64,000 nucleotides of DNA from Caballeronia jiangsuensis (GTDB lineage Bacteria; Pseudomonadota; Gammaproteobacteria; Burkholderiales; Burkholderiaceae): positions 1-64,000 of the forward strand of contig JFHF01000026.1 in NCBI GenBank assembly GCA_000648925.1. The letters are read 5' to 3'. Positions 33,675 through 41,499 of this stretch are shown in pieces. Made by a program: the position numbers and the translations under genes. The notes beneath the pieces are model-generated. The model was not told the DNA's origin. It was given only the letters and a program-made list of their open reading frames with translations, and made no database searches. How positions within the stretch are numbered: the stretch's first letter is position 1; each line of letters starts with the position of its first letter.

Positions 33675-34208
33675 ATGAGTCTCGATCTGACGTTTCGCGC
33701 AGGCGAAGCAACCGTGCTGGCCGCAGCGGGGCAGGCGACCGATGCGATGCCGGAAATCCTGATCGGCCGTGTCGATGGGCCTGTCGGCCACGCGTTCGCC
33801 AACATGATGGCGCAGTCGAAAGGACATACGGCGATGTTCGCGATTCGCGCGTGCAACCAGATGGTCCGCCCCGCGACGATGATCGTCCCGAAGGTCACGC
33901 TGAAGGACATGGCGAACATCGATCTCTTCGGCGGCGTGGTGCAGTCCGCGACCGCCGACGCCGTCGTCGATTGTTTGATCGAAGGCATCCTGCCGAAAGA
34001 TCAGGCCAACGACTTGTGCATCATCAGCCTCGTGTGGATCGATCCGCGTTGCGCGACCGATGCCAACCTCGACAAGAAGGACATGTATCGCACGAACTAC
34101 GAGGCGACGAAACTCGCCATTCAGCGCGCGATGAGCAACGAGCCGAGCGTGGAGGAACTCATCGCGAATCGTCACAGCATCAAGCACGACATGGACGACT
34201 GGAGCTGA
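33675..34208 (+). CDS. Formaldehyde-activating enzyme (Fae) homologue
   Basis: A 177-residue Fae-family protein. Core motifs are clear: the RPATMIVPKVTLKDMANIDLFGG region and the near-invariant NYEATKLAIQRAMSNEP near the C-terminus. Classical Fae condenses formaldehyde with tetrahydromethanopterin. By my alignment from memory, the active-site histidine in the AHIDLIIG segment is replaced by Met25 (AMPEILIG), as in Fae-like paralogues without proven activity. No other methanopterin or C1 gene is nearby. The ATG at 33675 has an AAGGAG ribosome binding site at 7 bases; an upstream GTG at 33669 is overlapped by that site and is unlikely. Confidence 0.85.
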   Translation: MSLDLTFRAGEATVLAAAGQATDAMPEILIGRVDGPVGHAFANMMAQSKGHTAMFAIRACNQMVRPATMIVPKVTLKDMANIDLFGGVVQSATADAVVDCLIEGILPKDQANDLCIISLVWIDPRCATDANLDKKDMYRTNYEATKLAIQRAMSNEPSVEELIANRHSIKHDMDDWS

Positions 34209-34269
34209 AGCCGGCTTCCCGATCGAGATGCTCAGGTGTACGGGAGAATCGGCGCGTCAGATCGACGAC

Positions 34270-34301
34270 CTCGCGCGCTCGTCGCCTGCCGAGCGCGCGA
34301 G
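34270..34301 (+). terminator. GC-rich hairpin after the fae-like gene
   Basis: A 12-bp perfect stem (34270-34281 with 34290-34301) and eight-base loop, 61 bases after the stop. It has no T-tract, so it may be a factor-dependent terminator or an mRNA-stabilising 3' structure. Confidence 0.5.
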
Positions 34302-34403
34302 ACGCTGCTAGACTGAACATCCGTGCCGAATAGCGCGAACTGCGCGCATACACGATCATGCACTGCAACATGCGTTGGCGCATCGCAGCAGCACTGTCTC
34401 TCT

Positions 34404-34440
34404 ATAGCCGTCCCCTATCGGCGGCATTGCAAAAATCGCA
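34404..34440 (+). promoter_or_regulatory. Candidate OxyR binding site upstream of katG
   Basis: ATAG (34404) - N7 - CTAT (34415) - N7 - ATTG (34426) - N7 - CGCA (34437). The OxyR consensus is four such elements, ATAG-N7-CTAT-N7-ATAG-N7-CTAT. The first two elements match perfectly, the third in three of four positions and the last poorly. Its location upstream of a catalase-peroxidase gene, a classical OxyR target, supports the call. Confidence 0.6.
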
Positions 34441-34630
34441 TTCTATTGAGCGGCGCTCTCACGTATTTTCTAAGTTGAGGATGGCGGCCGGACGCGTCGC
34501 GCACGCCCGATGCAGGCCACGAAATCCCTTATCGGATCAGGTTTGTGCAGCACGGAAAAACCATGAACCTGAAGCCTTGGTGGTGAGTAGTAAAAGAACT
34601 AGTGGGTACGTCCTCGCAAGGAGATAACGC

Positions 34631-36895
34631 ATGTCGAACGAATCGAAGTGCCCGTTTACGCATGCTGCCGGCACCGGAACGACGAACCGTGACTGGTGGC
34701 CGCGGCAACTACGGGTGGATCTGTTGAATCAGCATTCCGGCAAGTCGAATCCGCTCGAATCGGGCTTCGACTACGCCGCAGCTTTCAAAAGCCTCGATCT
34801 CGCCGCGGTCAAGAAGGACCTCGCGGAAGTCATGACCGATTCGAAGGACTGGTGGCCCGCCGACTTCGGCCATTACGGTCCGTTATTCATCCGCATGGCG
34901 TGGCATAGTGCGGGCACCTACCGCATCGGCGATGGCAGGGGAGGCGGTGGCCGCGGCCAGCAACGCTTTGCGCCGCTCAATAGCTGGCCGGACAACGTGA
35001 GCCTCGACAAGGCGCGCCGGCTGCTTTGGCCGGTGAAGCAGAAGTACGGCCAGAAGCTCTCCTGGGCCGATCTGATCATTCTGTCCGGCAATGTCGCGCT
35101 GGAGACGATGGGCTTCAAGACCTTCGGCTTCGCGGGCGGACGCGAGGACACATGGGAGCCGGATCAGGACGTCTACTGGGGCAATGAGAAGACCTGGCTC
35201 GGCGGCGATGTCCGCTACGGCAAGGGCGCGGCGGGCAACGACCAGGATCAGGGCGTGATTACCGCCGACGTGGAGAAGCACGGCGAGGAAGTCAGCCGCA
35301 CCGATGGCGGCCGCAATCTGGAGAACCCGCTCGGCGCGGTGCAGATGGGTCTGATTTATGTCAATCCGGAAGGCCCGGACGGCAATCCCGATCCGCTCGC
35401 GGCGGCGCACGACATCCGCGAGACGTTCGCGCGCATGGCGATGAACGACGAGGAAACCGTCGCGCTGATCGCGGGCGGGCACACCTTCGGCAAGACGCAC
35501 GGCGCGGGTCCGGCGGATAACGTCGGTCCCGAACCGGAATCGGCGGATCTGGAAAACATGGGCCTCGGCTGGAAAAACAGCTTCGGCTCCGGCAAGGGCG
35601 CGGACACGATCACGAGCGGCCTCGAAGTCACCTGGACCACGACCCCGACGAAGTGGGGCCAGGGGTTCTGGGAGAATCTGTTCGGTTACGAATGGGAGCT
35701 GACCAAGAGCCCGGCGGGCGCGAATCAATGGGTCGCGAAGGATTCGACCGAAACCGTTCCGCACGCGCACGATGCGTCGAAGAAGATCAAGCCGACCATG
35801 CTGACGACGGACCTGTCGCTACGGTTCGATCCGGAATACGCGAAGATTTCGAAGCGTTTCTGGGAGAACCCCGACCAGTTCGCTGATGCCTTCGCCCGCG
35901 CGTGGTTCAAGCTGACGCACCGCGACATGGGACCGAAGGCGCGCTATCTCGGACCGGAAGTGCCGCAGGAAGAACTGCTGTGGCAGGACCCGATTCCCGC
36001 AGTCGATCATCCGCTCGTCGGGGATGACGACGTCGCGGCGCTCAAGCAGAAAGTGCTGGCGTCGGGGCTGTCTGTTTCCGAGCTGGCATCGGCGGCGTGG
36101 GCATCGGCATCGACGTTCCGTGGCTCCGACAAGCGCGGCGGCGCGAACGGCGCGCGCGTTCGCCTGGCACCGCAGAAAGACTGGGAAGCGAACGATCCCG
36201 AGCAACTCGGCAAAGTGCTGACGGCGCTCGAAGGCATCCAGAAGGAGTTCAACGGCGCGCAATCCGGCGGCAAGAAGATTTCGCTCGCCGATCTGATCGT
36301 GCTGGCGGGTGGCGCGGCGATCGAAAAGGCAGCGGAGAAGGCTGGCAAGAAGGTCACGGTGCCATTCACGCCGGGCCGCATGGACGCCACGCAGGACAAG
36401 ACGGACGTGCAGTCGGTCTCGGCGCTCGAACCGGTCGCCGATGGCTTCCGCAACTACGTCAAGTCCAACGTGCGCGTGCCCGTCGAATCGTTGCTGATCG
36501 ACAAGGCGCAATTGCTGACGCTGACGGCGCCGGAGATGACGGCGCTCATCGGCGGTTTGCGCGCGCTGAACGTGTCGAGCGCAAAGAGCGCGCACGGCGT
36601 CTTCACCGACAAGCCCGAAACGCTCACCAACGACTTCTTCGTCAACCTGCTCGACATGGACACGGAGTGGCAGCCGATGTCGTCGGCCCGCGATGTGTTC
36701 GAAGGGCGCGATCGCAAGACGGGGCAGCGCAAGTGGACCGGCAGCCGCGTCGATCTGATCTTCGGCTCGCATTCGGTGTTGCGCGCGCTCGCCGAGGTCT
36801 ATGCGAGCAGCGACGGGCAGGAGAAGTTCGTCGATGACTTCGTCGCGGCCTGGACGAAGGTGATGAATCTCGATCGCTTCGATCTGAAGAAGTAA
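34631..36895 (+). CDS. katG: Catalase-peroxidase KatG
   Basis: A 754-residue bifunctional catalase-peroxidase with N-terminal catalytic and C-terminal duplicated halves. The distal pocket is Arg88, Trp91 and His92 (IRMAWHSAGTYR). The proximal heme ligand is His284 (AGGHTFGKTHG). The KatG-specific covalent adduct is Trp91-Tyr243-Met269 (GLIYVNPEGPDG; ARMAMNDEE). The loop leading to Tyr243 is longer than in common KatG proteins (an inserted RYGKGAAGNDQDQ-type segment, about residues 196-222). It removes hydrogen peroxide. The start follows a GGAGA ribosome binding site, a candidate OxyR site lies upstream, and a strong terminator follows. Confidence 0.97.
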   Translation: MSNESKCPFTHAAGTGTTNRDWWPRQLRVDLLNQHSGKSNPLESGFDYAAAFKSLDLAAVKKDLAEVMTDSKDWWPADFGHYGPLFIRMAWHSAGTYRIGDGRGGGGRGQQRFAPLNSWPDNVSLDKARRLLWPVKQKYGQKLSWADLIILSGNVALETMGFKTFGFAGGREDTWEPDQDVYWGNEKTWLGGDVRYGKGAAGNDQDQGVITADVEKHGEEVSRTDGGRNLENPLGAVQMGLIYVNPEGPDGNPDPLAAAHDIRETFARMAMNDEETVALIAGGHTFGKTHGAGPADNVGPEPESADLENMGLGWKNSFGSGKGADTITSGLEVTWTTTPTKWGQGFWENLFGYEWELTKSPAGANQWVAKDSTETVPHAHDASKKIKPTMLTTDLSLRFDPEYAKISKRFWENPDQFADAFARAWFKLTHRDMGPKARYLGPEVPQEELLWQDPIPAVDHPLVGDDDVAALKQKVLASGLSVSELASAAWASASTFRGSDKRGGANGARVRLAPQKDWEANDPEQLGKVLTALEGIQKEFNGAQSGGKKISLADLIVLAGGAAIEKAAEKAGKKVTVPFTPGRMDATQDKTDVQSVSALEPVADGFRNYVKSNVRVPVESLLIDKAQLLTLTAPEMTALIGGLRALNVSSAKSAHGVFTDKPETLTNDFFVNLLDMDTEWQPMSSARDVFEGRDRKTGQRKWTGSRVDLIFGSHSVLRALAEVYASSDGQEKFVDDFVAAWTKVMNLDRFDLKK

Positions 36896-36914
36896 GCAGC
36901 AGCATCAGCGCAAG

Positions 36915-36944
36915 CGGCGGTCCTTCGGGACCGCCGTTTTTTTT
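36915..36944 (+). terminator. Rho-independent terminator of katG
   Basis: A nine-bp perfect stem (36915-36923 with 36928-36936) closed by a C(UUCG)G tetraloop and followed by eight T (36937-36944). It separates katG from a convergent gene. Confidence 0.96.
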
Positions 36945-36954
36945 GCCGACGTTT

Positions 36955-37710
36955 TCAGTGCGCCACGCGTGCGGGCCGCTGCTTGAACAGAAAACCGCAC
37001 ACGACGATGAACATCACGAGCGCGATCGACGCGCCGTAGCGGCTCATCGCGAGTCCGCCATGCGCGACCGGCTTGTCGAGAAAATCGCCGACCACCGCGC
37101 CGAGCGGCCGCGTCAGAATGAACGCGCCCCAGAACAGCACCGTGCGCGACACCTCCGTGAAGTAATACAGAAGCAGGACCACCAGCAGCAGGCCGCCGAA
37201 GATCATCGCCGCGCCCGTATAGCCGAAGCCCGCGCTGTCGGCGGTCCAGTCGCCGAGCGCGGTGCCGAGCGTCTGCGAGAACATGATCGTCAGCCAGTAG
37301 AACGCTTCGGCTTTCGGCGATGCGATCGTCGATACCGAGACCGAGCCCATCGCGCGATACCACACCGCGAGCGATGTCAGCAGCAGCGCAAGCAGGATCG
37401 CGCTTCCGCCCGCATAGCCGATGCCGAGCGAGCGGTCGGCGAAGTCGGCGAGCGTGGTGCCGACCGTCGTCGTCGCGATGATCGTGATCCAGTAGAGCGC
37501 GGGCTGGAACCGGTCCGCTTTGATCTGAGCAATCACCGCGACGGCGAACACGGCCGCGAAAATGAACGTGCTCATCAGATAGCCGAGATTCATCGACATC
37601 GAAAGGGCGTCGCCGCCGGTTTCGCCGAGCGTCGTCGCCGCAATCTTGATGATCCAGAATGCCAGGGTCAGTTCCGGAACCTTGGCGAGCGCATGTTTTG
37701 CGTGGTCCAT
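36955..37710 (-). CDS. COG4705-type integral membrane protein
   Basis: A 251-residue membrane protein with about eight helices arranged as internal repeats. Each repeat carries a variant of TTLGETGGD: TTLGETGGDAL, TTVGTTLAD, QTLGTALGDW and RPLGAVVGDFLDKP. Conserved Gly/Asp pairs in membrane helices suggest an ion or small-molecule carrier; the family has no settled function. I prefer the ATG at 37710, which has a GAGAG ribosome binding site, over that at 37722. The promoter contains the same compound PmrA-type element as the two-component operon at 19.9 kb, so it is probably under that system. Confidence 0.8.
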   Translation of the reverse strand: MDHAKHALAKVPELTLAFWIIKIAATTLGETGGDALSMSMNLGYLMSTFIFAAVFAVAVIAQIKADRFQPALYWITIIATTTVGTTLADFADRSLGIGYAGGSAILLALLLTSLAVWYRAMGSVSVSTIASPKAEAFYWLTIMFSQTLGTALGDWTADSAGFGYTGAAMIFGGLLLVVLLLYYFTEVSRTVLFWGAFILTRPLGAVVGDFLDKPVAHGGLAMSRYGASIALVMFIVVCGFLFKQRPARVAH

Positions 37711-37736
37711 GTCGTCTCTCATGGTTTGGAAAGGCT

Positions 37737-37772
37737 CAAGCGTAGTGGGTGCTTGCTTAAGAGAGACTTAGT
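37737..37772 (-). promoter_or_regulatory. PmrA/QseB-type box and promoter of the COG4705 gene
   Basis: On the plus strand: CAAGCGTAGTGG (37737-37748), seven bases, CTTAAG, five bases, CTTAGT (37756-37772). The block, the spacing and the direct repeat are the same as at 19952-19987. On the minus strand the repeat replaces a -35 box and TACGCT (37739-37744) serves as -10, giving a leader of roughly 20 bases to the ATG at 37710. Confidence 0.65.
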
Positions 37773-37840
37773 GACGAGCACGCTTTCGGTCGATCGCGTA
37801 TCGTCTACGTTCCGACGCGATTTTCCACAGGAGACACGCC

Positions 37841-38665
37841 ATGCCCCGCACCGTCGCCGAGAAACGCGCAGCCTTTCGCGCGCTGCACGAATCCGGTTGC
37901 TTCATGCTGCCGAATCCCTGGGACATCGGTTCCGCGCGCTATCTCGAAACGCTCGGCTTCAAGGCGCTCGCGACGACGAGTTCGGGCTTCGCATGGTCGA
38001 ATGGCCGCGCGGACAATCACGTGACGCGCGACGCGGTGCTCGCTCATTTGCGCGAGATCGTCGAAGCGACCGATCTGCCCGTGAACGCGGACTTCGAAAG
38101 CGGCTTCGGCGCGACGCCGGACGATGTCGCGCACAGCGTGAAGCTCGCGGTGGAAACGGGCGTCGCGGGCTTGTCGATCGAAGATTCGACGGGCGATGCA
38201 TCGTCGCCGCTGTTTCCGGTCGATGTCGCCGTGGCGCGCATGAAAGCGGCGCGGCGCGCGATCGACGAAACCGGCGGCGACACCTTGCTCGTCGGCCGCG
38301 CGGAAAATTTCTTCGCGGGCAAGCCCGATATCGACGATGCGATCGCGCGTCTCAAAGCGTATTCCGATGCCGGCGCGGATTGCCTCTACGCGCCCGGCAT
38401 CAAGACGCGCGAGCAGATCGAGGCGGTCGTGAAGGCGGTCGGGCGCAAGCCTGTGAATCTGCTGATCGGCGGCGTGTCGGAATTCACGTTGAGCGATGTC
38501 GCGGCGCTCGGCGTGCGGCGCGTGAGTGTCGGCGGAGGGCTTGCGCGCGCTGCGTGGGGCGGATTCATGCGCGCGGCGCAAGGGCTCGCCGACGGCCGTT
38601 TCGATGGTTTCAAGGATGCGGCGGCGGGCAACGATCTGAATGGAATTTTCGAGGGTCGCGGGTAG
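37841..38665 (+). CDS. Isocitrate lyase/PEP mutase family protein
   Basis: A 274-residue TIM-barrel protein of the PEP-mutase/isocitrate-lyase superfamily: LPNPWDIGSARYLETLGFKALATTSSGFAW opening, metal-binding acid residues in NADFESGFG, and VAGLSIEDSTGD. It lacks the KKCGH motif of true isocitrate or methylisocitrate lyases. It may therefore cleave or isomerise a different 2-oxo/3-hydroxy acid, or act as an oxaloacetate-type decarboxylase. It forms a pair with the RidA gene 26 bases downstream. AGGAGA precedes the start. Confidence 0.82.
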   Translation: MPRTVAEKRAAFRALHESGCFMLPNPWDIGSARYLETLGFKALATTSSGFAWSNGRADNHVTRDAVLAHLREIVEATDLPVNADFESGFGATPDDVAHSVKLAVETGVAGLSIEDSTGDASSPLFPVDVAVARMKAARRAIDETGGDTLLVGRAENFFAGKPDIDDAIARLKAYSDAGADCLYAPGIKTREQIEAVVKAVGRKPVNLLIGGVSEFTLSDVAALGVRRVSVGGGLARAAWGGFMRAAQGLADGRFDGFKDAAAGNDLNGIFEGRG

Positions 38666-38691
38666 TTCCTCACCGCAAAGGAGACGATGAC

Positions 38692-39090
38692 ATGGCTCGC
38701 GAAATCATCCGCGTCGAACCGCTTTCGACCTGGCTCGAACGATTCAAGGCGCCGACGTCCGCCGTCACGCGCCACGGCGACACGGTCTACGTGTCGGGCT
38801 TTCCGCCGTTCGATCCGCAGACCGGCGAGATCGTGGCGAATGCAACCATCGAACGTCAGACCGAACTCGTGTTGCAGCAGTTGAGGCTGTGCGTCGAAGC
38901 AGCGGGTTCGTCGCTCGATCAGGTGCTGAAGTGCAATGTCTACTGCACGTCCGTCGATGCGTTTCCCGTCGTCAACGCGGTCTATGCGCGGTTCTTCGGA
39001 CCGAACCCGCCGGCACGCATCTTCGTCAACGTGCCGGCGTGGCCGGGCGGATTCGACATCGAGATCGACTGCGTGGCGGCGGTGGCCTGA
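38692..39090 (+). CDS. RidA (YjgF/YER057c/UK114) family protein
   Basis: A 132-residue chorismate-mutase-like trimeric protein. It shows VYVSGFPPFDPQTGEIV, QTELVLQQLRLCVEAAGSSLDQVLKCNVY and the C-terminal PARIFVNVPAWPGGFDIEIDCVA, where the RidA arginine (PARIFV) that binds the carboxylate is conserved. RidA proteins hydrolyse reactive enamine/imine intermediates; divergent clades act in specific catabolic operons. The operon with a PEP-mutase-like enzyme suggests such a dedicated role. AAAGGAG ribosome binding site. Confidence 0.9.
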   Translation: MAREIIRVEPLSTWLERFKAPTSAVTRHGDTVYVSGFPPFDPQTGEIVANATIERQTELVLQQLRLCVEAAGSSLDQVLKCNVYCTSVDAFPVVNAVYARFFGPNPPARIFVNVPAWPGGFDIEIDCVAAVA

Positions 39091-39111
39091 GCGGCGGTAT
39101 CGTCGATATCG

Positions 39112-39990
39112 TCAGTCCGCGTGCGCCCGATCGAACGCCCAGACTTCCGGAAAGCCCATCAGCTCGCACATCTCGGAGAACGGATACATCGTGCCGACAG
39201 CGCCTTGCGTGCCTTTGCGCGCGAGGATTTCGCCGTAGACGTCCTTGAGCGCCTTCGCCACGGCCAGAAACCCGGACGCCGGATAAATCGCGAGCGAGAA
39301 TCCGAGCTTCTGCAATTCCTCGGGCGCGAGTTGCGGCGTGCGTCCGCCTTCGACGACATTCACGAGCAGCGGCATATCGAACGTACGTCCGATCTTCTCC
39401 AGTTCTTCTACCGTCTCCGGCGATTCGATGAACAACACGTCCGCGCCCGCCTTCGCATACGCCTCGCCGCGACGCAGCGCTTCATCGAGTCCGAGCGACG
39501 TGCGCGCATCGGTGCGTGCGACGATCTGAAAGTTGCCGTCGCTACGACTTTCCGCCGCGACCTTGATCTTGCGGACCATGTCTTCCATCGCGATGACCCG
39601 CCGTCCCGGCGTATGCCCGCACTTTTTCGGGAATTCCTGATCTTCGAGCTGAATGCCCGCCGCGCCCGCCTGCTCGTAACCCCGCACCGTGTGCGCGACA
39701 TTGAGCAGGCCGCCATAACCCGTGTCGCCGTCGCAGATCATCGGCGTATTCGTGCCGCCGCAAAACGCCGCGACGCGATTCACCATGTCGGTGTAAGTGG
39801 CGAGGCCCGCGTCGGGCAGGCCGAGGTAGGACGCGACCGTGCCGAAGCCCGTCATGTAGAGGCATTCGAAGCCCATCGAATCGGCCATTTTCGCGGAGAT
39901 CATGTCGAAGATGCCGGGCGCGGTGACGATTTCCTTGCGCGCAAAACGCGCTTTCAATGCCTGACGCTTGCTTTCATGCGTGACGCTCAT
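39112..39990 (-). CDS. Methylisocitrate lyase/oxaloacetate decarboxylase-like enzyme
   Basis: A 292-residue member of the isocitrate lyase superfamily with the catalytic loop KKCGH at residues 122-126, metal ligands in CDGDTGYGG (about 87-95), and VARTDAR. These features favour a C-C lyase such as 2-methylisocitrate lyase or a dialkylmalate lyase; oxaloacetate decarboxylases of the family usually lack the cysteine. It is the last gene of a minus-strand unit GntR - MFS - lyase, 20 bases after the carrier. There is no prpC or prpD nearby, so propionate catabolism is not supported by context. GAGGAAA ribosome binding site. Confidence 0.85.
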   Translation of the reverse strand: MSVTHESKRQALKARFARKEIVTAPGIFDMISAKMADSMGFECLYMTGFGTVASYLGLPDAGLATYTDMVNRVAAFCGGTNTPMICDGDTGYGGLLNVAHTVRGYEQAGAAGIQLEDQEFPKKCGHTPGRRVIAMEDMVRKIKVAAESRSDGNFQIVARTDARTSLGLDEALRRGEAYAKAGADVLFIESPETVEELEKIGRTFDMPLLVNVVEGGRTPQLAPEELQKLGFSLAIYPASGFLAVAKALKDVYGEILARKGTQGAVGTMYPFSEMCELMGFPEVWAFDRAHAD

Positions 39991-40010
39991 GACGGTTTCC
40001 TCAGAAAGTT

Positions 40011-41423
40011 TCAACGATGCGATTCGCGCGAAAGCGCCGACGCCGCGAGCGTGCCGTCGGTGTCGGGCGAAGGCGCGATTTCTTCCAGCGAGCGGCGATT
40101 CGTCTCGATGCCGAACACCGCCAGCACGACGGCCATCACGACGAGCGCGCCGATGATCATCGACAGCACGTCCTTCACGCCGCCCGCCGCGTACATCACG
40201 ACGACGAGTTGCGGCGCGAGGATGCCCGTGACGCGTCCCGCGCAACCCGCGACGCCGTTCGCGCGCATGCGGTTCTCGGTCGCGAAGAGTTCGGGAATGT
40301 ACGTCGCGATGCCGAGCGCGACCATCAGATAAGTCAGCGTGAAAAGCAGGAAGCCGAGCAGCGTGGCCATCGCGACGCCGGTGGAGTGCCCGTAGAGCCA
40401 GCCGATGATCGCCGCGAGCGCCGCTACCGCGATCAGTCCGTTCTTGCGCCCGACGCGATCGGCGATCAGCACGCCGACGAGCGCGCCCGCGGGCCCGCCG
40501 AGCGACATCAGCGTCGTATAGCCGAGCGACGACGCCATGCCGATGCCCTGCTTCATCAGGAACGTCGGCACCCACACGATGAAGCCGTAGATCACCATGT
40601 TGACCGCGATCTGCACGACGATCGACACGAACGTGCGGCGAATCTGCGACGGCGAGAACAGCTCGATCAGCGTGGTCTTCTTCGTCACGGTGCGCGGCGC
40701 GTCGTCGATGGGCGACAGCGGCGCGCGGCGCGACGATTCTTCCTCGGCGGCGCGCAGGATCGCTTCGGCTTCGTCGTAGCGGCCTTTCGATTCGAGCCAG
40801 CGCGGCGATTCGGGCATCTTCTTGCGGATGACCCACACGATCATCGCGCCGATGCCGACGATCGCGAACATCGCGCGCCAGCCGATCGTCGGAATGATCA
40901 GATAGCCGAGAAACGTCGAGAAAAAGAGCGCCGAGTTCGTGATGAGCGACAGATACGCCGACCACTTGCCGCGCACGGCAGGCGGCATGAATTCGCCGAC
41001 CGAGCCGTAACCGACGACGATCTCCGCGCCCAGTCCCAGTCCCATGAAGAAGCGGCACACGATGAGCCACGTCATGTTGGGCGCGAACGCGCCGGCGATC
41101 GACGCGAGGCCGAACACCGCGAGATTGAACTGATACGTGAACTTGCGGCCTTTCGCGTCGCCGAGCACGCCCGCCGTGAATGCGCCGATCAGCATGCCGA
41201 CGAACGTCGACGAGAGGAACGCGGCGTTGAGCTGCATCGTCGACCAGCCGGTCTTGGCCAGTGCGCCGAGCACGCCGCCCGCGAGATAGATGTCGAACGA
41301 ATCGAGGAACATGCCCGCCCCGATCAGCCACAGCACGCGTTTGTGAAAGCCGGAGATCGGTAATCGGTCCAGACGCGGACCGGCGCTCACGGTGCTTATG
41401 GTCGTGCCATCGATGCTCGGCAT
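40011..41423 (-). CDS. MFS transporter upstream of the lyase gene
   Basis: A 470-residue carrier with twelve predicted helices. MFS signatures are GVLGDAKGRKFTYQF (loop 2-3, about residues 86-100), PESPRWLESKGRYDEAEAILR after helix 6 and IADRVGRKNG in loop 8-9, as in metabolite and aromatic-acid symporters. It lies between a GntR regulator and a KKCGH-type lyase on the same strand, so it should import that lyase's substrate or its precursor, likely a branched di- or tricarboxylate. GGAGA ribosome binding site. Confidence 0.9.
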   Translation of the reverse strand: MPSIDGTTISTVSAGPRLDRLPISGFHKRVLWLIGAGMFLDSFDIYLAGGVLGALAKTGWSTMQLNAAFLSSTFVGMLIGAFTAGVLGDAKGRKFTYQFNLAVFGLASIAGAFAPNMTWLIVCRFFMGLGLGAEIVVGYGSVGEFMPPAVRGKWSAYLSLITNSALFFSTFLGYLIIPTIGWRAMFAIVGIGAMIVWVIRKKMPESPRWLESKGRYDEAEAILRAAEEESSRRAPLSPIDDAPRTVTKKTTLIELFSPSQIRRTFVSIVVQIAVNMVIYGFIVWVPTFLMKQGIGMASSLGYTTLMSLGGPAGALVGVLIADRVGRKNGLIAVAALAAIIGWLYGHSTGVAMATLLGFLLFTLTYLMVALGIATYIPELFATENRMRANGVAGCAGRVTGILAPQLVVVMYAAGGVKDVLSMIIGALVVMAVVLAVFGIETNRRSLEEIAPSPDTDGTLAASALSRESHR

Positions 41424-41499
41424 GTCGTGTCTCCCATGTCGCTCGCGCGACTATCCAACGACGGTTCGTAATGCTGTTTCGACCCGGAGCGCTTCAGGC

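Larger units (their letters stand above)
34209..34630. other. Intergenic region between the fae-like gene and katG
   Basis: A 422-base gap without a gene. It holds a 12-bp perfect hairpin downstream of the fae-like gene (34270-34301) and a candidate OxyR site (34404-34440) in front of katG. The katG leader is about 190 bases long. Confidence 0.6.

Noticed and set aside
36943..38691. Upstream extension of the RidA reading frame through the COG4705 and PEP-mutase-like genes
   Set aside because: RidA homology begins exactly at the ATG at 38692 behind an AAAGGAG site. The extension is antisense or out of frame to real genes.
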